Assembly (NCBI GenBank): GCA_010279815.1
Contig: QEOQ01000246.1
Location: 902,063 to 966,062, forward strand
Length of the DNA: 64,000 nucleotides
Direction of reading: 5' to 3'
Origin: Brachionus plicatilis
Lineage: Eukaryota > Rotifera > Eurotatoria > Ploima > Brachionidae
Shown here: one piece after another, positions 44,477-55,099 of the stretch
Position numbering within the stretch: position 1 is the stretch's first letter
Layout of the letters: every line of letters begins with the position of its first letter
The notes under the pieces: model-generated
Seen by the model: only the letters and a program-made list of their open reading frames with translations
The model's database searches: none
What the model was told of the DNA's origin: nothing
Made by a program: the position numbers and the translations under genes

Positions 44477-45154
44477 TTAATTCCAAACCAAAATTGTTTT
44501 ATCTTCCGATGCACTTACTAAATCACCATTGGCAAGTACTACAAGAGCCGATATCGAACTTTTATGGTCAGTCAATGAATGTTTAATTGTTCCATCATGT
44601 TCATTCCATATTTTAATTGTTTCATCATCTGATCCACTAACTAAATCTCCATTATTTAGTAGAGCAATGGCGTTAACTATGGTCGCATGTCCACTTAATG
44701 TCTTATTTAGTGTTCCATCATCTATGTTCCAAATTTTTACTTTATTATCATTTGATCCGCTAGCCAAATTACCATTTTGAAGAACTACTAATGATTTTAC
44801 TATACTTGTATGTCCAGTTAAAATATATTTGACTGTTCCATCATTTACATTCCATATTCTAATTGTAGCATCAGCTGATCCACTAGCCAAATCACCACTT
44901 TGAAGAACTGCCAGTGAGAAAACTTCAAGTGAATGTCCAGTAAATGTGTATTTTACTGTTCCATTATTTACATTCCATATTTTAATTGTTTCATCAAGCG
45001 ATCCGCTAGCTAGATCACCATTGTGAAGAACTGCAAGTGATACAACAGCTTTTGTGTGTTCGGTTAAAGTATATTTTACTGTTCCATTATTTACATTCCA
45101 TATTTTAATTGTTTTATCACTTGATCCACTAGCTAAATCACCATTTTGAAGAAT
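44477..45154 (-). pseudogene. WD40-repeat array, 5' end replaced by a Penelope-like insertion
   Basis: About 5.5 WD40 repeats of 41 residues lie in one frame on the minus strand, each of the form NGDLASGSxDxTIKIWNVNxGTxxxTLxGH, ending SASEDKTILVWN and a stop. Repeats are very similar to one another. The frame opens at ILQNGDLASGS with no start; immediately upstream is a Penelope-type element. WD40 repeats form beta-propellers for protein binding; seven are usual, so at least one is missing. The PAN-like secreted exon at 46026-46373 on the same strand is probably the original 5' part. Whether a spliced transcript still forms is unknown. Confidence 0.75.
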
Positions 45155-45670
45155 CTGAATGACTCAAAAAAATTTTTTTCATACAGGTGCAATAAGAATG
45201 TAATATTTGTCAAACAAGAATGTAATATTTGTCAATTTACTGAAAAAAGTTTTTGTGTAAAATATAAAAATTATTCTCTACCTATTTTATGTGATTCTAA
45301 TTGTGATGCTACTGGAATAGTTTATATAATAAAGTGTTTAAAATGTAAAGAATTTTACATCGGGGAATCGAAAAGATCAGCTAGAAAAAGAATTTTAGAA
45401 CATTTATACACAATAAATAAGTTTAGAAAAAATATAAGAAAATCGCTCTGTAATTTTGACAAATGTTCCGAAGTCTCGATCCATTTCAATTTAGATGGTC
45501 ACACTAATAAAGATTTTTCTTTTTCAATATTCAAATCAAATATTGATAATGATTTCATAAGAAAATCAACTGAAGCCGATTTAATTAATTTATTCATTAA
45601 ATTCGAAATTCCAATTTTAAATAAAAAAATCTATAAGTTGGAAAAAATTAGAACCTTAACATTTTCTTAA
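45146..45670 (+). pseudogene. Penelope-like element C-terminal GIY-YIG endonuclease
   Basis: An open frame of 174 residues. It has a Cys motif ECNICQF, then the GIY-YIG core GIVYIIKCLKCKEFYIGESK (residues 57-76), the conserved Arg/His of RSARKRILEHL, VSIHFNLDGHTNKDFSFSIF, and the catalytic Glu in STEADLINLF. This Cys-then-GIY-YIG arrangement is specific to the endonuclease of Penelope-like retroelements. The reverse transcriptase is absent (5' truncation). A 21-bp tandem duplication (CAAGAATGTAATATTTGTCA at 45192-45238) lies at the start. The first dozen residues are probably flanking sequence, not element. Confidence 0.75.
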
Positions 45671-45935
45671 ATTCATTGTATAATTGTAAATTAAATTTAG
45701 TTATTATTTCAAATAATGAAAAAATTTTATAATTTTTATTCTTAAAAATGAAGTATAATTATTTTTTCTTTTTTTCTAAAATTCAAAAATTTTTTTTCTT
45801 TTTTCATTTTTTCATAATAAATAAATTGTTAAAAATTGTAATTCTCGGTCATCTAGATCCTGAAGAAGGCCTATTGGTCGAAACGCGTCGTTTTCTACAA
45901 AATTGTTTTTTATATTAATAAATTTTAAAATTTTA
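45155..45935 (+). mobile_element. 5'-truncated Penelope-like retroelement
   Basis: Endonuclease frame plus a 3' region with the sequence CCTGAAGAAGGCCTATTGGT, then CGAAACGCGTCG (45859-45890), a motif typical of Penelope-like 3' regions that resembles a degenerate hammerhead core. It ends in AT-rich sequence by about 45935. The left border coincides with the break in the WD40 array. Confidence 0.7.
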
Positions 45936-46025
45936 ATTGTTTTATTCGAATAAACCGAAGTTAAATTGTTTATCAGTGTATTTTTTACTTTAAAAATTTA
46001 AAAATTTATTAAATTTTTTATTAAT

Positions 46026-46373
46026 TTAATTTAAAGTTCTACTTGACAAACTCGAATAATCTTTGATGCATTTGACTTTTTTTTCCATCAATATTACACC
46101 TTGGCTTTCTTGGTAATATTTTCCAATTGTGCAGTTTTTAAAGATTGTACAAGTTTGGCCTGTTAGCAAAGCCATATTGCAGTCTATTTTTCTTGAACAT
46201 TTGGATATGCATGCAAATGTGTTTTTCGTCTTCATTATTATTGTTTCCATATAGTTTTCACTGATTCCCAATATTTCTTTTCCATTAAATTTTTTAAAAT
46301 ATTCTTCACTTTTCCGAGCATCGCAGATTAAAGCCATGCAATGGAGAATATTCAAAATGATAAGAAGCATCAC
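46026..46373 (-). CDS. Secreted PAN/apple-like domain protein, 115 aa (probable first exon)
   Basis: N-terminal signal peptide MMLLIILNILHCMALICDAR, then a cysteine-patterned domain (C55, C59, C65, C75, C81, C102; ISKCSRKIDCNMALLTGQTC). It resembles PAN/apple folds, where Cys pairs hold an adhesive module in secreted or surface proteins. The frame closes at a stop after SSRTLN, but a GT (AAGTAGAAC) three codons earlier could be a donor. The same strand downstream carries the WD40 array, interrupted by a Penelope-like element. The likely original gene was signal-PAN-WD40; the joining exon(s) were not found. Confidence 0.6.
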   Translation of the reverse strand: MMLLIILNILHCMALICDARKSEEYFKKFNGKEILGISENYMETIIMKTKNTFACISKCSRKIDCNMALLTGQTCTIFKNCTIGKYYQESQGVILMEKKVKCIKDYSSLSSRTLN

Positions 46374-46937
46374 TTTAATTTTTTTAGTTTTTAAAGTTCA
46401 ATTAACTTTTATTTTTAGATAATAAGAAAAAATATAAATTGAAAATATTCTGAAAATGTTAAAAATAAATTTATTTAAATAAAAATATTAAGTTAGATTT
46501 TTTAGTTTTGAATAATTGAACTGGTATACGGATTTTATTGCAAAAGATTGCATGCAACTAAACATAAATTGAAAATGAAATTTTGAATGAATATTATCCG
46601 ATAATTAGCTGAGTGTAAATTAAAGATAAAAAGGCAATGTGAATTTTGGAACATAAAAAAATTTGAAAGTAAATAAAATTATTTTGTTTCAATTTCAAGG
46701 TTAATCAACAGTGCCCTTATCGTAGTCGACTGATTAACACTTCATTTATTTAGCAAAAATAAAATTTTTTTAATATTTAAAATTAAGATTTTTAAAAAAT
46801 TAAAAAAAAAAAAAAAAAGAATTCATTTTTATGAAAACAATAAAATATTGATAAATTTTTATCAAATTTTTAAAATTTTTTTACCAAGTCAATAAAGATC
46901 AAATTGATAGTATTGAAAATTGATTACTTGAATGTTG
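46374..46937. other. Intergenic; outer foldback arm
   Basis: AT-rich. Contains AGGCAATGTGAATTTTGGAA (about 46633), repeated at 47551, and the left inverted arm 46813-46922. No gene. Confidence 0.4.
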
Positions 46938-47690
46938 CAAATTTCAGGCAACTTGAAGTTCATGATCATGATCAAATGATCAAAACTTAATTCATTTTAA
47001 TGTTAATAAAAATGGTGAAATTAGCTTTTTTTAATTTTTTTTTAAACTAAACATAATATGTTTACTATTTTAATTTTAAAAAAAAACTTTTTTTTTAATC
47101 GATTTTTAATTGATTCTTTTAAAATCGTTATTTTGAAAATTAAAAAGACAAATTTAAAATCCACATTAAGGTATCTAAATTGTGATTTAAAATAATATTT
47201 AAATATTAATTGAAATATATTACGGCAAAACAAAGTTTAATTTTGAATTGCAAAATTTCAAAATATTGATTAAGAATTTATTTTTACTTCAGATAAAAAT
47301 TCATGTAATTTAATATTTAATTAAAGATTGAACAATTTATGTTTAATAAAGTTTAGTCATTTATTATTAAAAAATTGATTAATAATACCTTTTTATTAAA
47401 CTAAAAAACTAAAAATTTTGATTTGAAATTTACATCTGATCATGAACTTCAATTTGCCCAAATTTCAGTATTGATCTTTTGATCACAAAGCTATTTATCA
47501 ATCTAGAATAAAAAAATACAAATTTTTTTTCACCACTGTTGGATAAAAAGGCAGTGTGAATTTTGGAACATAAAAAAATTTTCAATACTATCAATTTGAT
47601 CTTTATTAACTTTGTAAAAAAATTTTTATTTTATTTTCAATGTTTTATTGTTTTCATAAAAATTAATTCTTTTTTTATTTTTTTAATTTT
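46813..47690. repeat. Inverted arms bracketing MITE copy D
   Basis: 46813-46922 (ATTTTTATGAAAACAATAAA ... GATCAAATTGATAGTATTGA) is the inverse of 47577-47690. MITE D (46947-47458) sits between them with its own target duplication, so it inserted into the loop of an older foldback element. Confidence 0.6.
46947..47458. mobile_element. GGCAA-family MITE, copy D
   Basis: Exact 9-bp duplication CAAATTTCA (46938-46946, 47459-47467). Left end GGCAACTTGAAGTTCATGAT, right end ATCATGAACTTCAATTTGCC. In reverse orientation it aligns with copy C and shows the site empty of the piggyBac insertion. No coding capacity. Confidence 0.85.
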
Positions 47691-48165
47691 TTTATAAGTC
47701 ACAAGTTTTAAAATTGATTAAAAAAATATTAAATGTTAAAAAAATTATTATTCCAGAAAATAAATAAGTGATATTATAAGTGATACCAGTCTTGGTCACC
47801 TCTGACTATAGACCCAAAAAATAAATAATAAATAATAAACCTATTTGACGCCATTATTTAATTAAATTTTATTTTTTAAACTAATTAAATTTTTTCTTTA
47901 ACACCATAAATTCTGATAAATTTAGTGAAATTTTGCCAAAAAAGAATTCTAAAAATTCAGTCATGTATCTCAATTTGAAAAAAATTTAATTTTTTTTTTA
48001 AATTCGAAAATGTTAAATAAAATTTGAAATAATAAAAAAACTTTTATGTTTGCTTGTAATCCAAAAATTTATCATAAATTATTGGACTTGACATAAAATC
48101 GGACTCTTAATTTAACCCATGTGATTTAAATTTTAAATTAAAAAAAAATTATTAAGCTATTTAAA
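47691..48165. other. Upstream region of the HROB-like gene
   Basis: AT-rich with a short (AATA)n stretch at 47816-47840. The promoter is presumably here; no motif stands out. Confidence 0.35.
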
Positions 48166-51100
48166 ATGTCGTTATTTGACTCAACATTGCACATCAACTT
48201 ATCCCAGCTGAACGAAGATGACCTGAACCTGGACTTGGACGACGAGGACGACTTCAAAAAGCCCAGTCCAATCGACTCCAACAACAACAAAAATTCCCAG
48301 CCCAGAGTTCCAGAAAGTGGCAAGACAGACCTCAACGAATCAATAATCACTGGGCACCAGAAAGACCTAGAGACAACGCTGGACGACCTGTTCCAAGGCG
48401 AAGATGAAGAGGACTTTCTGATCCGAACTCAGCCCATGATTTCCAGCACCCAAGCAACCCAGTCCATGGCCACCTCACCTCAACTAATCATCAGCACTCA
48501 ATCAGCCGGGGAGCTCTTAAAAAAAGTCCACTCCATCAACGAGACTATTTCCGAGGCCAGTTCCAACTCGGATCTTACCATTTGGCACCAGGCTCAACTG
48601 GACCTTAGCAAACGGCTGTCTCACATTGGCTTGGATCAAAATCTTCTCAGCAAATACACTCTAGACTTCTATTATAAAAAAGTGGAATTACAATTAAATA
48701 TCTATTAAATTTTTTTTTAATATTTATTTCTTAATTAAGTTTTTTGATTACAGTCTGTTGAGGATTTGTGAGAGTGGTCTGCGCAAACTTCCATTGCTGT
48801 GTTTGTGGATAAAAGAAATCAGTCGTAATGACCGAAACTCGAATGCTACAGTCACCCTCACAGATGGTGTTGAATCGATTAAGGGCACCATTTCCAAGCT
48901 AATTGCCTCGAACAATTGGGAGCTGCTTCACATTGGCTCTGTTCTGCTTCTCCAAAATGTAACCATTTAATTTTTGGAATTTTTTTTTTTCAAATTTTGC
49001 CATAGGTTTGTCTGCTAAGGGTCAACTATGCAAAAAATGGCTATCACTTGAACATAAATCAGCCAAATTTGGTCATGGTGTATCACAAAAGTGAGAAAAA
49101 AGTGCAGAGACACGAATTCAACGAGTTCAGATCGGACACTATCAAGGACCTGATTGAACATTTTGAAAAAACTTATGTTTTCATAGACACTAGTTTGATC
49201 AAGATGAATACAAGTTCGAACAAGTCGTGTCTTGGAACTTCGGTTGCCAAGCCACCAAGGCCGGCTCCTTACCAAGTTCCGCCTCAAAAAAACAACCGAA
49301 ATTTTAGCTTTGCCCGCAACCAGAACCAGAATAAACTGGTCAAGTCATCTAGTGATGTGACTGACAACCAAAATGTTCAGAAAGAAATGAGCCAGGGTAA
49401 GCGCTTTGTAATAGTTTTAATCAATTAATAATAAAAATAAATAAAAATTTTATTTAATGAATTATTTTACAGCGGTGATTTCATAGAAGAATTTTATCAT
49501 TTTAATTTCCGCAATTTATAAAAATTTCTAGTAGAATAATTATTAAATAGATTTATTTTCATAGAATTTTTTTAAGGGATTAAATATAAAAAAATTAAAA
49601 AAAAAAATTGTCCTTTTTTTTCAGATACAAAATCTCTCCGAGAGATTATTCAAACAAATTGAAAATATAGTTAAAATTTTCCCTTAATCTACCAAAAACA
49701 AAAATTTTAATTGAAAAAAAATATTTTAAGAGTTAATAAAATGTAAATGCATTTTAAATTTGTTGGTAAAAATTTTTTTTAATTAATTTAATCTTTAAAT
49801 TTTTCAATTAAAGTTTTTAAGATAATTTCTATGAAAAAAAAATTCTATGAGAATATTTCTATGATAAATACTTCTACAAAAATTTAATTTTATTCATTTT
49901 CTATGAATTAATTTTTCGATGAATTTATACATGATCATTAACGTAGTGCAAAAATTTCTTAAAAAATTATATGAAAAAATATTGGACATTTTTTTGCAAA
50001 ATTTGGTAAATTTTCGTAAAAAATAAAATATTTTTTAGGAAAAATTGTAAAAATCAAATAAATTAATAGTTACAAAAAAGACTAAAATTGTAATTTTTTT
50101 TTTTTTGTACTCAAAAAAAATTTATTTACATTTTTTTAATTCTGCTTCTCAATGTTATTATAATGAGCTATTACGGGGTCCGGGCAGAGCCATAGTTTAA
50201 AGATACCGGGGATTATAAAATTTAGATTCTTTTGTCAATTAATTTATTTAATTTTTTTATTTAAGAGCATTAAGTTCATAAATAGCATAAGTTTATAAAG
50301 TATTTCCTTTCTAACAAATGGGTTATAATTTTAATTTAAAAAGTATAAACAGAACATTCTTTATAGACTATTTAGACCCAAAAAGGGCAGAAAGTATGTG
50401 CTTCTTTACCAAAGGAGGACATTTTTCTAATCTAAAAAGAACCTTCTTTATATTAGAGAGGATCTATAAGCTTACGTTGTAAATTTTTCAAAAAATGGTT
50501 AAATTAAGTTGATTTTTTTTATAACTAACAAACGCTGAAAATAACAAAAACATCGGAAAATTTTACTTATATTTTTTTAAAATTAATTTTTATCTTTAAG
50601 TCTTTCTCCTTTTATGCTATTAGCAGCTTTTTACCACGACTCTTTAAAAGTCGAACCTTAAGGAAAAAATTTTAATAAATCATCTAAAGAAATAAAAAAT
50701 TTTTGCTATAATTTTTTAATGTTCATTTAATTTTGTTCTTACTTCTAATTTAAAGCATCTCACAAGGATACATTTTTACGTAGTGATCGAGTGTCTTATT
50801 TTGGTCTTTTTCTTACTTTTAAAATTAAACAAAATTCCTTAAGAATTAATTTTGATTTTGATTTCTAGAATGGAATTTCTCTCTAAATAATTTGCTTAAA
50901 AATAAAATTTGGACTTCTATAAATAATTTTTTAAAAATTTAAATATAATCTTCCGACATTTTTGTTATTTTCTGGTTTGTTTGTAATAAAAAATAATTTA
51001 ACTTTTACTAATTTTTTTTCTAATTTTTTATATAATTTTTTAAGAAAAAAAAAAAAAAATTTTTTCAAGAAATTTTGGCACTTTTTTTGGCTTATATTTT

Positions 51101-52818
51101 ACTTAGTATCTAATTATATTTTATCAAGTCTCAAAAAATAATTTAAAAATACCAAATATGTTTTAGTCGTACTTAATTAAATTTTCTAGTACCAAAAAAA
51201 CATTTTAGTAAGTTTTATTAAAGAAAATTTTAGAAAAAAATAAAAAATAAACAAATTTAATTCTATTTAGCCAATCGAGCTGATTTTTTAGCAATTACAT
51301 CTTTATTTTTACCTTTTTAGGTTGATACTTCTTGTGATGGTGGTTGTTGTTATAACGAGTCTGATAGTTGTTCTGGACATTGTGAAATTTCATACAAAAC
51401 TTCCAATACAAAAATTAAAAAATCTTATAACTTTTGTTCTAAAAGTCAAAAACTTGGTCTGTAAATGAAACAAAGTGAAACAACTGTTGTTTCACCTTCT
51501 GCAGAAGTCTGCAAAATCTGTGCAAATTCTGCAAAATTGCACCCTATTTAAAAGTATTAAAAATAAAGCGGAATTTATTTGCACAGATTTTGCAGACTTC
51601 TGCAGAAGGTGAAACAACAGTTGTTTCACTTTGTTTCATTTACAGACCAAGTTTTTGACTTTTAGAACAAAAGTTATAAGATTTTTTAATTTTTGTATTG
51701 GAAGTTTTGTATGAAATTTCACAATGTCGTTGTTCTGATGATGTATAGGGTCTCAAACTCAGTCTCAGACTAATAAACAAGTCTGATTTTATCAAGAGGT
51801 GATACATAAAGTGATAATTAATTTTAAAAATTGATTTTTGGTTTAATTGAAATTAATATTTGGTACTAATTAAAATAGTGGTACAAAAAAATATTATTAG
51901 GTATTATTAAATTATGTTTAGTACAAGTACAACATTTTAGGGACTAATTTTTTTGGTTTTGAATTAAATTTTATTTTGTACTTCATGAAATATAATTAGA
52001 TACTGAAAAGAATATTTTAGGTAGTGAGTAAAATATGGATCTTTTTTTAAGGTTAATTTCCGTAATTTCCGTAATGACAAAATATTACGACAATTCACGA
52101 AAATACCAAAAATTCGTGAATTTTTTCAGTAATTTAATATGGGAAAATCACATAAAAAAGCATTGAAAATATTTGGAATTCTTTTATAAAAAAGAGTGTT
52201 GGGCCAAACTTTTTTTTCAAAATCAGCTCAACATTTAAACCAGATCATGAAAAAAAGTCCAAAATAACAATCAAAACAATTTGATTGAGGATCTATTTAT
52301 TTCAGATTTCTTTTTTTGTGGTTTAATGTCCAGTCTTATTTTGTGACAAAAAATTTTCATGAAATTTTCTTTTTTAATTTTCTTGTTAAATTTGTAGGAC
52401 CATACTCATATAAATTTTTTTGGGGAAAATTTTGCCAACAGATGATCTTATAGTTTGATAATTTCCAAAGAGTGTTTGGAAAATAATTAAAAACAAAATA
52501 AAAAATTTAAAAGAGAATAAAAAAATAATTTTCATATATATCTTATTTATTAAAAAGAGAGACATTATCTTGTTACAATATTTCATATTTTTTTTTAATT
52601 TTCTTTCTCAAACAAATTAAAAAAATATGCAGGGGTCTCTCCTAATCTAAAAAAAAAATTATTGAATTTTATTATTCTAGATTATCTTTTAATTTTAATC
52701 AATATATTAAAATCAAAAGTTCAATATTCTTTGCTAAATTTTTTAAATAATTTTTTTTTAAGATGTGTTTTCACAGCTAATTTTTGGCATTGAAGACGAA
52801 TTATTGAAAGACGATTGA
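48166..52818 (+). CDS. HROB-like OB-fold recombination protein, 382 aa
   Basis: Four exons: 48166-48681, 48773-48958, 49006-49396, 52763-52818. They total 1149 nt, in frame from ATG to TGA. Residues 1-172 are acidic and disordered (MSLFDSTLHINLSQLNEDDL, DLDDEDDF). Exons 2-3 encode an OB-fold: LPLLCLWIKEI, VTLTDGVESIKGTISKLI, HIGSVLLLQNVCLL, YHLNINQPNLVMVY. This strand order and the 'IGSVLLLxxV ... YLNI' signature match the C-terminal domain of HROB (C17orf53), which recruits the MCM8-MCM9 helicase in homologous recombination. The last exon (VFSQLIFGIEDELLKDD) is a typical short acidic tail. The exon 2 acceptor (48772) was chosen because it alone keeps frame; a stronger-looking CAG at 48753 would not. 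Intron 3 is 3.4 kb and holds a large palindrome. Convergent with NDUFB9, 117 bp apart. Confidence 0.65.
51376..51728. mobile_element. Near-perfect palindromic MITE, 353 bp, exact 9-bp TSD
   Basis: Left end GACATTGTGAAATTTCATAC; the right end is its exact inverse. The arms show no mismatch by eye over about 150 bp, with a short unpaired centre around 51535-51565. Exact 9-bp duplication GTTGTTCTG (51367-51375, 51729-51737). 9-bp TSDs suggest a Mutator-type origin. Near-perfect arms mean a recent insertion. It lies in intron 3 of the HROB-like gene. Confidence 0.9.
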
Positions 52819-52935
52819 AAGCCACCGTTATGAACAAAATTAATCTAAAAATTTAAATAAATTTTTTTTGTATAATGTTTATTTTTAATTTAAAAATATG
52901 AAATCTTTGTGAAATTAAAAGAGAGAGAATAATTT

Positions 52936-53506
52936 TTAATGATGAGCGTCCATGTCATGAATTTCATGCGGATGACCCTCTTCTTCAGGGTTGAATTTTT
53001 TTACTCCGTACTTTTTCACATACCAATCAATGTGATCTTTTTTAAGAGCTATTCTTTTGGAAAAATAGTCCGGAAACTGGGCTTTTTCCATCGGATGCCA
53101 TGTGTCCAAGACCCAGTCAGGTGATATCGGCTCGCGACCGTAAGAGACTCCGCCAGGGCAGTTCGGATCTAGAGAAAAAATAGTCTTTTTGAATATTTAC
53201 TAATTTTAAAATGTACATTGAAATGGATTTGGGTGTAAATTTTTGTCCAATTCTTGTTCGCCTTGGGCTACCAAAGCTTGGGCTTTGACCAAATCTAGCA
53301 CGTTTCGATTTTTTTCAAATCTGTTCCTCAAAACTATTGCCCTAAATCGCCACTCATCTCTAAAGAGAAAAATTTTATCCAAAAATTTTAAGTTTTTTTG
53401 TATCAGACCTTTCTGGGTACCAGCTTCTCTCGTTTTTGACAGCAGCTTTGTACAAGCGAAGGACACGCTGACGATGGGTTAGCAGAGTGGTTTGAAGAAA
53501 TGACAT
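52936..53506 (-). CDS. NDUFB9: NDUFB9, complex I accessory subunit B9 (LYR family), 157 aa
   Basis: Three exons: 53506-53409, 53359-53217, 53168-52936, totalling 474 nt in frame with introns of about 50 bp. Starts MSFLQTTLLTHRQRVLRLYK, with the LYR-type motif (RLYK, residues 17-20). It continues DEWRFRAIVLRNRFEKNRNV, then HPNPFQYPNCPGGVSYGRE and LDTWHPMEKAQFPDYFSKR. These match human NDUFB9 ([29 protein letters not shown]) throughout. The protein is a nuclear-encoded accessory subunit of mitochondrial NADH:ubiquinone oxidoreductase that binds acyl carrier protein via the LYR fold. It ends with a His-rich HEIHDMDAHH; human is 179 residues. A housekeeping gene, intact. Confidence 0.93.
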
Positions 53507-53879
53507 TCTGGATTTGAATTTTAGTTCAAATTTATTATCTCAGCGAGTTTATGCTAAGTTTAGAAGCGTTTTGTTTCGAGTATTTGTTAAAATTAAATTT
53601 TTTTTTTTATTTTTATGCTGAACTTAATTAACAATTTTTGAGCAATTTAAAATTTTTTTTTAAATTCAAAAAAAATTCTACTAGAAATGTGGTATGATTG
53701 TTTAATTAACCAAATGTTCAATCCATATTTAAAAGCAAAATTCGTCAATAAATAAAGATTTGGAAGTAATTGATTTCAATATTTTGCTTTTAATTTGTTT
53801 CACTATGGTTTTGATAATAATTCCTTAGGTCTTCTATCCAATTAATTTACTAATCGATCACAAAAAGTTCATCTTTGGA
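53507..53879. other. NDUFB9 upstream region
   Basis: AT-rich non-coding sequence. The NDUFB9 promoter should lie next to 53507; nothing else is recognised. Confidence 0.35.
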
Positions 53880-54165
53880 ATGAAAAATTTAAACCTACTT
53901 CACTCAAGTTAGGTGTATCGAAAGGTTCAGTATTGGGTCCACTTTTTTTCCTCATTTTTAAAAATGATTTCCATTATCTTTTAGGTAAATTTAACATAAA
54001 AGTGTTCGCTGATGACACGACAATTAGCCATTCGGAAAATAATTTGGAAAGTGATTTTATAACTTTTCAACTACCAATATCAAATGCTCAACCAAACAAA
54101 TGGTTTAGGTCATACTCTAAAAGAAACGGCAGAAGAAAAAGATCTAGGTGTTTACTGGTGTTGGG
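53880..54165 (+). pseudogene. LINE reverse transcriptase fragment with frameshift
   Basis: Reads LGVSKGSVLGPLFFLIFKND, then FADD (motif C) in KVFADDTTISHSENNLESDF; after a frame change it continues with KETAEEKDLGVYW. This is the palm region of a CR1/Jockey-like RT, different in sequence from the 18765 copy. Both ends are missing. Confidence 0.65.
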
Positions 54166-54180
54166 CATATTTTGTCCCGA

Positions 54181-54225
54181 GTCGACTCGAATTTTTTTCC
54201 AGTCGACTCGACTCGACTCGAAAAT
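54181..54225. repeat. CGACT-type short tandem repeat
   Basis: GTCGACTCGA, then CCAGTCGACTCGACTCGACT: (CGACT)n in a GC-richer stretch directly after the RT fragment. Confidence 0.6.
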
Positions 54226-54230
54226 ATTTT

Positions 54231-55090
54231 TTTATGGAATTTTTATGGAATTTGAAAAAAAAAATTAAAGAATTATTTACAGAATTAATTTTAAACTTTT
54301 AGAAAAGAAGTTTTTTAATTTTTTACACTTTGTTCTGTTCTTTCGTATTGAATTTCACAAAACCTTCGAATTAAAATTTGAAAATATAAAATTTTTGATA
54401 AAAAACTGAATATAATAAAAACTCGATTTAATATCAACACAGCTCTTCAATATTACTTTTTGAATAGTCTTTTCAAATTTAGTATTTATTCAAGTTTCAA
54501 TTTGTGTCCAAAAAACTAATTCGATTCCATCACTAGTTTAAGAGGATTTTATTTAAAAATTTTATAATATTTTCAAAATCTTCATATTTTTAGCTAGAAT
54601 TCATATTGAAAATTGCTTTTTTTCGAAATTTTGAATAAATTTTATTAACAAAAAATATCTCACCATTTCTTATATTTTCTTGCGTAATTTTACGTAAAAT
54701 TACACATTTATTGGTAAAATGATTAAATCAATAAAATACATAAATGAAAGATTGTTAATTTATTTTTTGATGATAAAATATTTCCAATAACTAAAAATTT
54801 TGTGATCTGTGTTTAAAAAGTGATTCTGCTAGGATATATATTTAGCTTAACTTGAGATTAAAATAAAGATTTTTATATAAAGCTCGTTTAGTCAGTAAAA
54901 AATAAAAATATATAAAAATTGAAGTTCATCTAGCTAAAATGAAATGAAAAGTAAGTTAATAAATAATAAAAAAAAAATTCATGAAAATTCGCTGAGTTAA
55001 ATTTCATTACAAATTTACCAAATTTTACCAAAAATTGTGCTTCTTTACGTAAGAAAAAGTAAAAATTATTAAAATATTATCTATTTATTG
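54231..55090. other. Intergenic; one foldback half-copy
   Basis: 54290-54365 repeats the right arm of the 35273-35634 element. The rest is AT-rich with no gene supported. Confidence 0.4.
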
Positions 55091-55099
55091 AAAAAAATA

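Noticed and set aside
44529..44780. 83-residue plus-strand ORF
   Set aside because: Antisense of the WD40 array; its periodicity reflects the repeats.
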